Assembly: GCA_019914995.1 (NCBI GenBank)
Contig: CM034133.1
Span: 7,954,495-8,018,494 of the forward strand
Reading direction: 5' to 3'
Source of the DNA: Acanthochlamys bracteata
Taxonomy: Eukaryota > Streptophyta > Magnoliopsida > Pandanales > Velloziaceae
Length of the DNA stretch: 64,000 nucleotides
Shown here one piece after another: positions 12,510 to 29,486 of the stretch. Each line of letters opens with the position of its first letter. Position 1 is the first letter of the stretch. The position numbers and the translations under genes were made by a program. The notes under the pieces are model-generated. The model saw only the letters and a list, made by a program, of their open reading frames with translations. It did not search any database and had not been told where the DNA came from.

Positions 12510-12748
12510 CGGGGATGTTTGGGATTGTATTTTTTATAATTTTTAATTTTATATTTTTTAATATATATTTTATAAGTATTTTAAAAATTTATTTAAAAAT
12601 TTAAAAAGTGTAAAAAATTTTAAATATTAAGATTTTTTATTACATATTTTAATTAATTTTTTAAAATAAAAAAATAAAACTTATATTTTAGAAAAAATAA
12701 AAATATTTTTTATTTCAAAAAAATTTTATTTTATAAATACTCACTAGT
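12510..12748. mobile_element. Family B AT-rich MITE copy
   Basis: It starts at GGGGATGTTTGGGATTG and has the full order of family B blocks (TTTTTAATATATATTTTATAA, TTAAAAAGTGTAAAAAATTT, GATTTTTTATTACATATTTT, ATAAAACTTATATTTT). It ends near TTTATTTTATAAATACTC. Confidence 0.5.
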
Positions 12749-13407
12749 TGCTCCTAGTTCGGTTGCTCGAATGATTTCGTGTAATTTTTAGAAGCTGTGT
12801 GTTTTGCATTGCTTTTCTATTTCTTGTTCCTCATTGAACTTTTTATTAAATTCTTTTTAAATTTTTTAAAAATTTAAAAAATATTGATGGTTGTACGTTA
12901 TAGAATTTGTGTATAATTTTGTTTTTATTTTTATTTTTAAAATAAAACCAATCTCATTTTCTTGAAAAACTTTACAATAGTTTTTAGAAACACTATCTTA
13001 TTATAATCAATACTAATAAAAATGATCATTTTAGATCGTGGTTTCTTACTTACTTTTTATTTCATTTTAAACTTTCATATTTTTTAGTTAATATTTATAA
13101 TTTTAAAAAATATTTCAATAATTAAAAATAAACATGTAAATTATATATCTAAATTATTTATATATATCTTTTTATTATTTCTTGTAAAAATTTAAATTTA
13201 TTTTTTAAAAATTAGAATAATTTTTTTTTCATGAAAGCTTTTTATATTAAGCATTTAGTAACCGGATGTCCCAGAAACATTTTTAATAATAATATTTTCT
13301 GATAAATATTAATAAATTATAGGGTGTCAATAGTAAAACGTGAAACCTCAGTGCTGTTAGCTCAGCTGTTCAAGTTCGTCTCATGGATTAGAACAGAAGC
13401 ATTCGAT

Positions 13408-13434
13408 CTAGAGAGAAGAGAGAGAGAGAGAGGG
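13408..13434 (+). promoter_or_regulatory. Purine (GA) tract in the ABP1 5' leader
   Basis: A run of GAGA repeats sits directly before the ABP1 start codon. Such GA tracts are common in plant 5' leaders and can bind BPC/GAGA factors. Here this is only a compositional observation. Confidence 0.4.
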
Positions 13435-18912
<5,478 letters not shown>

Positions 18913-20553
18913 AAAGCATAATCAGTAGTGCTTTTTGATGCATGTAAACATTTTAGGTTATCAACATTGTGTATAATGTTAAGAGCTGGAAAATGTTGCC
19001 GTTTGATGGTCTACATATTATCATCCTTACATGTACAAGGAAATTCGAACAAAAGCGTACGGTTATTGAGTTGCATTCCTTTGTTAGTTTTACAAGAGAT
19101 CCAATCTTTCCTCTTTCTACGATACTCGGGTACCGTATTAAGTAGAGCAACAACCATCTGCATCTGTCAGGTTTCATCTCCCAACTGTGCTTGCCTATCT
19201 GGGAGGATCAAGTTCTGGTGCCGTCCTGTACCTTATCCTGTAGCTCTTCGAAAGGAGCTGAAGAGAACCTCAACCAGCAGTTAAATGGTTCAGCCACAAA
19301 AATGTCAGTGTAGGCTATGATCCGTCCCTGAGTACACGCGACTGCAAAATCTGATCTTGCAAGCAGCGAGCGGCAGCCCCGCACTGCAGCTGTGCTATTA
19401 TCATCAGCAGGGATCACAAGCTTTTCGTTTCATTGACATGGGCTGATGAAGTGTATGGAGCTAAGGGCGCATGATTGTTTTCGGAATGCCACAACTGGCA
19501 ACCCATGCTTCTTGGCCAGCTTCACCGCCCATGGCATGGAACTGGTCATACACTAAAGACATTTTAATTATTAAAAACTCCACTTTTTTTAACCAAATTT
19601 TAAATTCTATCACTTTATATGTTTCAATTATCACTCCAAACTGTGTTTCGAATTTTACATCAAATTTCACTTCATCAAAATTTAAATTCAAACTTTATTT
19701 CATATATTCTAATTATCACTCTAAATTTTACTTATACCGAACTTTATTTTTTATCTAATTCTTGTTTATGAAACTCACTTTCGCGAAATTACTTTTGATG
19801 TAATTATAACATAGTCTAAACAAGTGAATGGAGCACCACCTGAACCTTTCTGTCTCTTGATGAGCTCATCCAATGTTCGAGAACTAGTTTCTTCAAGGCT
19901 AGCAAAGTAGGAAACACCGTCAGTGTGGAAGTCATCAGAGACTCCTGTGATCTATAAGGTGCCATCCACTGCCGTTGGATTAGCAGCTTGGAAGTACTGC
20001 AGCTTGCTTAATGGGAGAATAGGTAGTTATAACAGTTAGAGCGAGGACCTTTGGAAGTATTGGATTGTGGCAGCCTTGCATGGTCCAGTGGAGAACTAGA
20101 ATACGAGACATGGAAGCCATCGTTGGCATTGATTACTCCCGGAAATCAAATGAATGCAAAGAGTTATGACTTGGAGCAAGAGGAGCTTTTTTTATAGTGC
20201 AGAAGAGAGAGGAGAAAATTTTTAACAGGGTAAGGCAAAGCAGAAAAGAACAGAGCATCAGCAGAACTGAATACTTTCTTTTAAAACAACTGTCTGAAAC
20301 TAGCACTAGCAGTAGTGATTCAATGCAGCTTATCAGCCTAACAAAATAAGCATATGGATAAATACAGCTTCTATATAAAGTCATGTGTACTTACAATGCA
20401 CACCAGTTTTAGCACCCCATCTTATCGTCAATTCAAAAGGACTGAGAATCTCCCAGAAATTGGAAAGGTGGTAGACCAATGGGGATAAAATTTGTAGCCA
20501 TAACCAAAGCAGGTAAAACAGAAGAGAAACAACTATCTCTGCAACAAAAAGCA
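18913..20553. other. Spacer between the convergent ABP1 and KU70 genes
   Basis: This includes both 3' UTRs. Between 19.56 and 19.80 kb there is an AT-rich stretch with repeated TTCAATTATCACT / TCTAATTATCACT motifs, probably a MITE relic related in style to the Tourist copy at 1 kb. No exon is supported; the short open frames here have no family likeness. Confidence 0.4.
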
Positions 20554-23500
20554 TTACTTGCCCAAGTGAGTCAGTATCCTGGTTATCAAGACTTCTTTCC
20601 TTCCTGTAACCTGAAGGTTGTGGGCTGTTAGGTAGTGCTTTAGCTCTACCACAGTAAGATTCTTCAGCTGTAAAATATAAGACATGGAAAATTAGATCAT
20701 CTTTGTAACTATAAAACTTACAAAAGATTATTCATTAAACTTGGTAATAGTGTTCCACTATATTAAGCTAAAATCTGAAATTTTCTCACCTTTCCTTTTT
20801 CTGCAAGGTCATCCCAATCATAACTTGCGCACTCCTTTGCAGCAGCTTCAGCATCTGCCTTACGCTTTCTGGAAGCATCAGTTCCTGAACTCTTTTTAGA
20901 TCCTGAAACTTCCTCATCATAATTTTCACCATACACAGCAGTTTTGAAATCCTGAAGTGTGTTCATAATTACTGGCCTGCCAAACATATGGAAATTGTAA
21001 TAAAACATAGGAGGCAGTCCTTCAAATTAGACTGAAGACATAAATGTTATGTTTGTGTACGATGACAGTGACAGTAACCTTGCCATGCCCTCCTCATCAG
21101 GCAAGGTTTCATCTCTGACATCTGGTATCTCATCTTCTCCCAGAGCTAGAGCCTGAAGTATCCCAAAGTGCCTCTGAAGTGCTGCAGAAGTTCAGGACTT
21201 CCTGTTAGTTGGTTTTATCTTGTAAACATGCATCAGTGGAAATATATATTATTAAAATGCAATTCTGTAGAAATTCAGGTCTTTCGCCAGATATCTCTCT
21301 TAAAAAGACACTTCATCCACAAATGATTATTAAATATCAATTCAAAATTCTATTATCAAGCATCAAAAGATCAACATGACGACCAAGTCTCCATTGTTAC
21401 AGGTTCACTATTTCTCATAAGTATTAGCTACTTAACCAAATTAGATGCAGATATGCTCTACAACTAGATATAAAACTAGATAATGCACACTACTTCTCTA
21501 TGTATGTAACCATGTAGCAATTTATCATGAAAGGATTTTGCATATGCTCTATAAAAACAAAAACCAGAGCAGACTCCTAGATCATGTACAAATCATTTGT
21601 CTGGTTGAAATTAAGGAAAGAAAAAATAAGGGCCTACACCAAGTGCTCATATGACAGTCTGTTTCAGTAACTTGAACAGGAGACTCACTAGAACATAAAA
21701 CACATGTTCATACAGTGTCTGCAATAGGTATTTCTAAAAATAAAAAAGAGGATTCTCCATACTTTAACCATAAAGAAAATCCTCAAATGTATAGTTACAT
21801 GCCTAACAAATTGTAATCATCAAAATACTCCCACTGTCTCTAATGGCAGGAAAAACTATGCATATTTAATATATTCATAGTCTGTAATGCTCAACTTGTT
21901 GGAAATGAAGTGCATGACAAATTAATTTCAATAGGTGTAATTATGTGTAAATGCCATAATTTCATTACCTTCAAGGTATTTCTAAAAACTAGGTGTAAAC
22001 ACCTTTTTAGTTCTCACATCCTATAGCTACACCAAAAGCTCCCTTAGAATGAGTAAGAAAGAAGAGGGTTCAGTATTGGTCAGATGTCCAAGGTTCCTTG
22101 AATATGCCAAGATGTCCCTGGAAATAGAAAGCAGTATGCCGATGCATTCAATTTCTCATCTTTTGAGCCTCTTGAAACAACTACCAACTATGCCGAATAA
22201 CTGGCTCTCTATCTAAGACCTCTTTTAACATAAGTATTTACAGGTACAGGGAGCTTAAATATAGAAATTTAACTCAGCCAGTGCATTCACTGTCAGGGGA
22301 GAAGCAGGTGTTATCATATCGAGATAACTACCATGCTGCTAGAAAAGNNNNNNNNNNNNNNNNNNNNNNNNNNNNNNNNNNNNNNNNNNNNNNNNNNNNN
22401 NNNNNNNNNNNNNNNNNNNNNNNNNNNNNNNNNNNNNNNNNNNNNNNTCATGACTTTCCAGTCCAAGCAAATCCTGTCATTAAAATGAAAGGGAAAAGTT
22501 AATTTCAGTTGAATCTATTTATACAAGAAAGGAACCAACAAGAAGGTGTTAGACGCACAGCATAGAAATGGGAAACATTGAATTGGTCATCTGCTCTTTT
22601 ATACAAGAGTGGGAGAAGTTCAATTGAGATGCCTAGGTCTTGTGCATCCTTGGAACAAACAGAAAAAAGTTAATTCAAACGACAAAGAGATACTAAGCAA
22701 ATTAGCACCGTACTTTAGCACGTTGTATGGTTGTCCTGATCATATCTGACTTTGTTGCACCAGTAATAATCTCAAATGGATTATCTTCATTTGTAAAAAT
22801 CAATATCCGTTTGCCTACGTTTTTGGGATTCCTGATAAAACATATTGTAAAAAAGGACAGGCTGCAAAAATTAATTAGTGAAAGAGGTTTTTCAAGATCA
22901 AAATAAATACCCCTTACGCAGGAGGGCCTGTGCTACCCAAAGAGCATTGTACAAAGAATTCTCCGGGATCCTGGAATTATTCCGTACATGCTTCCAATGG
23001 TGTTCATAAATGTGTCTGTCGTAATTAGGCATATTAAAAACAGAATGAAGCTTACCAGATAGTCCAACATCCCTACTTCAAACTAGCCTTCGATGATCTA
23101 ACGAAACACAGAAAACTGGAAATAAAAAATATAAAACAAAATCCAAGTAAGGCATATAAAAGTTATGAAATAAATCTACCAGTAAAAAATAATTATATTA
23201 GTCAAGTAACCTGGAGTAGTGCACAATTCTAAAACCACAATACTGGCCGATTGTCAGCATATGAATACATATTTTTCAATTATGAGCCAGATATGTAAGA
23301 CCACCTATAGCACATAACACCCATCTACATCAAGCTAGCATGCTCTAGGACTTTCTAGTAGTCCATTTTTTGACCCTTTCTGCTTGTGTTGTCTTTTAGG
23401 ATCAAAATACATCATTTGTCTCTGCATTTTCGCTTATGCTTATATAAAATGTTATTCTTGCCTTAAAAGAGGCAATTTAGTCATGTGCATGTTTAAACAG

Positions 23501-25405
23501 TTCGTTCCTTCCCTGCAGTTCTCTGTTCTGACATTAAGGCATAACATAATGTCCAGTAGATTAATTGATCTAGATTGCCCCAAAGAATTGTATGGACATT
23601 TAACTGAGAAATATATTGCTAATTCCATCTATCCTGCACAATTGTGGTACACAGCAATTATTTTGCTCAAATCAGACAGCCATAGAATCAGCTAGAACTC
23701 TTGATAACTTATTCATATTGCACCAAGGCTGCATTCTATAGCAGAGACAAAAATATACAAAGTTGCATGGAAATTGCGATTCACAAGGCTATTGCAAAAC
23801 CAGTTACGTGACCACAGTTTCCGGCCATGAATTACAACATATAGAGAAACTGATCATATTAATCGGCATACATCCCCCAATAACACAACCCTAGAACAAG
23901 TGACTTTTATTGATACACAGAAATAAGTATTAGTTGCACGCATGAGCAGAGTTGTAAAAATATACCGCATACATTTGGCACAATTGCAGTGAGTTTTACT
24001 GAGGATCCCAAAATTTTAGCTTTCAATTTTAACTTAAACAGTAAGTAGCATTCAGATGATCTTTCAGTTGGCAGATATATCACATTGTATATTCTCTGCA
24101 ATACTTTCATATTTACCTTCTATAGAGGAGAACTCTTTGATCAACCTTGCTGTAGGCCTATCAAGATCCTCGCGCTCTAGAACATTAAAGACATAAACAC
24201 TGCTTGAATCTTGTAAATTTTTCTTCTCCCTCTTCAACAACATAAAATGTGAAGTCAGTTACCTTATAAACAACAGCTAAAGGGTATTTGTAGCTGAAAC
24301 AGTCACTACTAGATCGGCAATATGTCCTAGATGTAACAATAATAAGTTACATCACTAAAAAAATAGTATTTAAAAAAAGGTTAAAAAAATGAAGCATCTA
24401 TGCAAACTGAAACTCAGCAATTTGCATCTCCTATAAGAGGATAAGGGGTAAAGTTTGTTACGTAGATATAATCTGATAGTGATAGGACATAGTAATCTTA
24501 AGTGTTTCTTTTGTTTTACTTGCAAATCCCTTAAATGATACCTATACCATAAAAGAATTAGCAATTAAAAATTAGCAATTGAACTGCGAATTTTATGTAC
24601 TTGATATGATTGATCTAAGAGATGTTCTAACCAGAACACGAGAATAGAAAGAACAAACTTACAGTGTTGAAGAAGCAAATAGCTACTTCATCATAAGATC
24701 GAGCAATTATTTGTGCCTTCAATGCCTGGGATATACTGTTGATTGCAACATGAAAATGTGTTTCCTTCTTTTCATCATCCTGAAATGCAAAAAATTCTCA
24801 TTGATAAGGATTCTATGCGAGGTATTGAAAATGAACATGATCTACAAATATTTCATTAACTAGGAGTTCAATATAAATCTAATAGAGTTTGAGAAATGTG
24901 CAAATAGAAGAATCCATAAATAGTAACAACCGCAAGGAAATCAAAAACAAAAAGCCAACTCAAACATTTCCTGACTTGTAGATTATCCAATTTGAACTTT
25001 TAACTGAACTTAAACCAAGTAAGACAGACTAAGAGCTAGCAAAGAAACTCAATCTCAAAAAGTAACTGCATTCGTTTAGTTATAATTAAAATTTAAGAAA
25101 GAATTGGATTCAACTCAATTGTATTCAGTGAAACAGTTCAGTTCAGCGTACCTTAGTTACAACGGGGCTAAACATCTTCGGCGAGGCATCTATTAGGTAT
25201 ACCACCAGTTCTTTAGTCGAATCTCTATCCTGAACAAGTAGATGAAGAAGAAGAAGAAAAACAAAATCAAAAAACAAAAACAAAAAAACAAAAGAGCAAA
25301 ACAAGAATCCAAGAGAAGAATCGAATAGAAATGGTAACTAACCAGAGCGAACTCATCATCAGAATCAGAATTGTCACGGAAAATTCCTTCAGGATCTAAA
25401 TCCAT
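20554..25405 (-). CDS. KU70: KU70, DNA end-binding subunit (ATP-dependent DNA helicase 2 subunit 1); incomplete because of an assembly gap
   Basis: KU70 pairs with KU80 to bind DNA double-strand ends for non-homologous joining and telomere protection. Minus-strand exons seen: 25405-25343 (MDLDPEGIFRDNSDSDDEF), 25229-25152 (ELVVYLIDASPKMF), 24779-24663 (ARSYDEVAICFFNT), 24231-24117 (REKKNLQDSSSVYVFNV), 22970-22911 (NSLYNALWVAQALLRKG), 22831-22714 (KRILIFTNEDNPFE), 22648-22559 (DAQDLGISIELLP), 22473 into the gap (DLLGLESH), then 21181-21079 (LQRHFGILQALAL), 20976-20790 (RPVIMNTLQDFKTAVYGE) and 20667-20554. The last exon is a SAP domain (LKNLTVVELKHYLTAHNL) ending HLGK. The N-terminal vWA-like domain is nearly complete. 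The central beta-barrel, roughly 300 residues by comparison with Arabidopsis, is not in the sequence. One short exon between 22970 and 24117 is unresolved. The frame is open upstream to an ATG at 25477, but MDLDP matches the usual start. Confidence 0.93.
22348..22447. other. Assembly gap of 100 N
   Basis: Exactly 100 N, the usual placeholder for a gap of unknown length. Its right edge falls 26 bases into a KU70 exon (minus strand), right after DLLGLESH. Confidence 0.99.
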
Positions 25406-25924
25406 TACCCCAGCGCTCTCTATGTTCTTTTGTTTTTCAAAATTTTGTCCGGGGGTCTTCTCATTGTTCTTCTGCAAGAATTATACCCAGAGCTCGCTGA
25501 AGTGAATTACTCGCATTGAATTACCTTTTTACTTGTGGGCTGAATTAATTGAATGGGCCTTATGCTCGGCCCATTTAATTGCAATTTTCTTGTGGTACAA
25601 TATTACTCGCATACAGTGCACATGTCTCAAGCACCATCTAATATAAAAGAAAAAATTAATTATAAAGAACTTGTTAGTTAACATTGTTAAGAAACGAATT
25701 TGATTTTTCAAAAGCTTGATTAGTCACTTCACAAGTAAAACTTATATAGTTACAAAAAGTAACTATCATTAACTACTTAGTAAAATAATATTTAGTTACT
25801 TAATATTTCCAAACTCACGATGCAGTAAAAAAGTATCGAAAGTTTTACTAATAAAAAATAAAAGCGAGTTAAATACATGAGACTTTGTAAAGAAGTCCGC
25901 ATTCGAAAGGACGAAAATATGAGC

Positions 25925-26172
25925 GCGCTTGGTTGAGCTTATCAACCGCTGTTTTTTAATTTTTCTCTATTTTACGTTTTTCAATACATATTTATAAGTA
26001 TATAAAAAATTTATTTAAAATTTTAGAAAGTGTAGAAAAATTCTACAAAATGAGATCTTTTTATTTCATATTTTTATTATTTTTTTAAAAGTAAAAAAAA
26101 TAAAGCTTATTTTTAAAAAAAAATAAAAATACTCTCTATTTCAGAAAAGTTCTATTTCATAAGCAACGCTTT
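25925..26172. mobile_element. Family B AT-rich MITE copy
   Basis: It has the full block order: CAATACATATTTATAAGTAT, AGAAAGTGTAGAAAAATTCT, GAGATCTTTTTATTTCATAT and AATAAAGCTTATTTTT. It ends near TTCTATTTCATAAGCAACGC. It lies inside the old LTR element. Confidence 0.55.
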
Positions 26173-26394
26173 CTATAAAAGACAAAGCAATACTCTCAAT
26201 GTGCTTAATTCACTCTTGAAAGACTAAATTGAGAGAAATTTAGATAATTGTTATGACAATAAAAAAGTGCAGGAGCAATAAGAGTAACACCAATATCTGC
26301 TAACAACCATCACAACTATATAATTTCAGTAGTAATGGTTGCTATAATACAGTACTCAGCTCCGGTGGGGATCTAGATATAACTGTCTGTTTTT

Positions 26395-26655
26395 AGGGAG
26401 CGTTTGGAATTGCGTTTTCCCAAACACTTCTTTTTAATTTTTAATTTTATATTTTTTAATACATATTTTATAAGTATATAAAAATTTTATTTAAAAATTT
26501 AAAAAAATAAAAAAGTTTACGTAGTGAGATCTTTTTATTGTATATTTTTATTATTCTTTTAAAATTAAAAAAATAGAGCTTATTTTTTAAAAAAAATAAA
26601 AATATTTTTTATTTCATAAAAGCTTTATTTTAAGTATTTTCAAATGCCCCCTTAA
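26395..26655. mobile_element. Family B AT-rich MITE copy
   Basis: It begins GGGAGCGTTTGGAATTGCG and ends TTTTCAAATGCCCCCTTA, so short inverted ends (GCGTTTGGAA / TTCAAATGCCCC) can be seen. The blocks GAGATCTTTTTATTGTATAT and AGAGCTTATTTTTTAAAAAA match the 25.9 and 37.3 kb copies. It is the best-preserved copy of the family here. Confidence 0.6.
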
Positions 26656-27184
26656 ATCTTTTATGAAATAAAAGAGTCACTAAAAAAATAACAAAAGTCA
26701 GGAGTAGATTTTCGATCCACTAAATTACCATCCTAGTTAGCATCAGAGTATGTCAAAAGCTCCGGACATAAAGTCAATGAAAATAGCAAACTCTAATAAA
26801 GAGTACCTATAACGTACTAAAATAGAAAGAACAGTAGCCCAATAAACTCTGATCAGAGAAGCAACAAACTAACTATTATAATGTGCACATAACAAACTAA
26901 CTAAACTACCAACAATAAATTGGTAAAAATTGGGAATCATATAATAGTGTACCATCAGAAGAAGAATAACGTATATTAAACTCAAGAAGAATATCAGCAA
27001 TCTGAGTGTCTTTATGTCCACAGCTCCTTGAACTATATTCGTTGCATATTTAGGTTAGAAAAGAGGTACCTCTTTGAAGAAGGCTACATCTCAATACCTC
27101 AAAACACCTAAATCTTTTATTTCAAAATGGGATGCTACTTTGTTCTTCTATACTACAATCTCGTAATAATCATATTATTAATAT

Positions 27185-27536
27185 ATAGTGCAAGAAAAGT
27201 CCGACCTATAATAGTAAACTTAATAAACCATGATTTTATAATATATTATTTAACTTATAATATTTTAATTATTTATTTATTTTATTTATAAATTTTATTA
27301 AATTAATATATATTTTTGATATATGATACGTAATCATTTTCATCTTTTATTATTAAAAATTATATATTTTATTTTTTATTTTTTATTTTAATAATTTTAA
27401 TTATTAAATAAATAAATTTGAATTTAATAATAAAAATATGATTAATAATTTTGATCTATATAGATCGAATTATAATTGAACAACTTTGATTCGATCGATC
27501 TAAATCTGACCTATTAACTCATATTGCGACCCATAC
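27185..27536. mobile_element. hAT-like MITE, family A, copy 4 (eroded)
   Basis: The right end CTCATATTGCGACCCATA inverts to TATGGGTCGCAATATGAG, close to the family A terminus. Subterminal GATTCGATCGATCTAAATCT motifs agree. The left end near TAGTGCAAGAAAAGTCCGAC is uncertain. Confidence 0.4.
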
Positions 27537-28384
27537 AAAAAACTGCATTGCTCTCCGACACCAGTAAACATCGACCATAACAACTGTATGCAGCAACAAC
27601 CAAGCAGTAGCAATCACAACAAAATATTAGCAACTACAACCAGCAATCACCGGAGAAGGCAATCAACATAGATCAGCAGGCGAGCTCTGCTCGGGTCGAG
27701 CTAGCAACGATCGAAATTTTGTGCGAAGGAGAGAAAATCGCAGCGAGAAAAAGACCAAAATAAGAAGAGCTGGGTTGCGATCAACCAGCGAGCAACGAGG
27801 AGGTCGAATTTCAGTTCAATTCGTCCCTCATCAGCAGCGCTGATCAATAAGCGTGCGACGGTGAAGACAACAATGCAGACAGAAGATATAATTTTTCTGG
27901 AGGCGATCACAGGTGAGAGCAAATCAACTGAGAGGAAGGTACGTGGCAAATCGGCGGCGAGCTAAAACAAACAATGGTGGCTCTAATACCATGTTAAGAA
28001 AATGAGTTGAATTTTTCAAAATTTTGATCAGTTAACTATACAAATAAAATCTATATAGTTAAAAAAATAATTATCACTAACTACTTAATAAGAATATACT
28101 TAATTATTTAACAAAGCTAACCTTAAAATGGGAATTTATATTTAAATTTATAATAAAAAATGATCAAATTATTGGATCGTCAATTGTAACGCAAATTATA
28201 ATCAAAATTGCCATTTTCTATTACGGATTGCATTAAAAAATAGAACCATTTTTGTCTCGTACGAAGACATGCTTTCACGTCTAAATTAAAGTAGTACCAC
28301 TTTGTAATACTCCACTTTAGCTCCAAATTATATATAAACATAGAAATCGTCCATTATATAAAAAAGAAATAGCCACTCCACTCT

Positions 28385-28745
28385 TTGGTACATTTTTTTT
28401 TAATTTATGACTAAATAATCTTCAAATTCAATCTCCATCGTTAGATATAAAAATTATAAATTACAAATATATTAACAAAAATTTAGCTCAATCAGATAAT
28501 AAATTTATATTTATTCAATCACTTGATCGAAATTATAAAAAATAAATAAATTTTAAAAAATATATATTATTTTATTTTTATTATTTTGATCAACTAATCG
28601 TATAGAGATGAATTCAAATTTTAATTGAGCTAAAATTTTATAAATATATTTTTAACTCATAATTTTTCATATTCAACGGTAAAGATTAGATTAAAGATTA
28701 TTCCTACCATAAATCGAAACAAAAATATTCAAAAATACACCTAAA
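28385..28745. repeat. Fold-back (inverted-repeat) element
   Basis: The left half (AATTTATGACTAAATAATCT ... CCATCGTTAGATATAAAAAT ... TTTAGCTCAATCAG) reappears inverted in the right half (TTAATTGAGCTAAAATTT ... CATATTCAACGGTAAAGATT ... CTACCATAAATCG). About 120 bases on each side can pair, with a short loop near 28555. Such fold-backs are common as MITEs. The block CATCGTTAGATA is also related to the tandem repeat at 36.7 kb. Confidence 0.5.
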
Positions 28746-29486
28746 AAAGAATTACTCCAATCTCTCCTCATATACACACAACCAAAAACTAAATTTTAAG
28801 CTTTCGTCAGACTCCACTTTAGCATCGAAATTATATATAAACATAGAAATTGTCCAATATATATAAACAACCAAAACTAATATTTAAACTTGTCAGACTC
28901 CACTTTAGCATCTAATCGTGATCCTGATCCTGAAGAACGCCAGAACAGTGGCTACAGACCGTTGACCTCGAGCAAATAACACGAACGTGTAACAAGAAAC
29001 TTCTCTACATTGACATCCAGAGCAATTAGCAGTCTTCATGAAAATAAATAATAATAAAATTATTAATTATTTATAAATTTTATAAAATATTATAAAATCT
29101 TTATTTAAAAATTATAAACTGAATAAATTAAAAAATAATTTTCAGAGCGCACTCCGAAGCAGGCCCGTTACAACTTGCATGCGTTTATTTCCAAAAGCAC
29201 AGGCAGCAGCTAGCAAAGAGGAGTACCCGCAAACTTCTCTACCGTTCAACTCCGGAGGAGAACTGCAAATATCTTCGGATCTAAACATCCAGACTCTTCT
29301 TGTATTGTGTTGTGTTCAACCATGAATAAAGGTCTCAAGAATAATTCTCTTCCACCATTGTTGACCTTTGTTTTAGATCATTCCGTTCTCTGCATATCTC
29401 TGTGGCTTTTGCTCTTTCATCAGAATTCGTTTCTTCATCTCTTGTTCTTCGTACGGAAGGTTTATAGATTGGTTTTGAAACATAAC

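Larger units (their letters stand above)
10328..13434. other. Spacer between divergent genes (173-residue gene and ABP1)
   Basis: The region holds the 5' flanks of both neighbours and is dominated by transposon relics: family A copy 3 and two family B copies. Sequence at 12040-12140 contains CGTCGCTGACGATGC and TTGTTGTAGTAAAAT, which hints at a CACTA-type relic but is too short to name. No coding exon is supported. Confidence 0.5.
25685..28160 (-). mobile_element. Fossil Copia-like LTR element with short LTRs (TRIM-like)
   Basis: On the minus strand the sequence CTTAACA is followed at once by TGGTATTAGAGCC (complement of 27979-27991), close to the tRNA-iMet primer site used by Copia elements. 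The about 170-base segment just before it (about 27992-28160) resembles a second segment at 25685-25860 that starts with the same TGTTAAGAA, so the two are read as LTRs. LTRs this short suit the TRIM class. They are strongly diverged, so the insertion is old. The interior has no recognisable gag or pol and contains two family B MITE copies and a family A relic. It is a broken fossil. Confidence 0.45.
25406..29486. other. Spacer between the divergent KU70 and NADKc-like genes
   Basis: The region holds both 5' flanks. The middle is occupied by an old LTR element, MITE copies and a fold-back repeat, listed separately. At 28305-28360 and 28807-28870 the sequence TCCACTTTAGC followed by AAATTATATATAAACATAG recurs, with a partial third copy near 28897, so a short segment was duplicated. 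No host exon is supported. Confidence 0.5.

Noticed and set aside
18928-19284. Plus-strand open frame of 118 codons after ABP1
   Set aside because: It lies in the ABP1 3' UTR and downstream, has no family likeness and has low-quality codon use.
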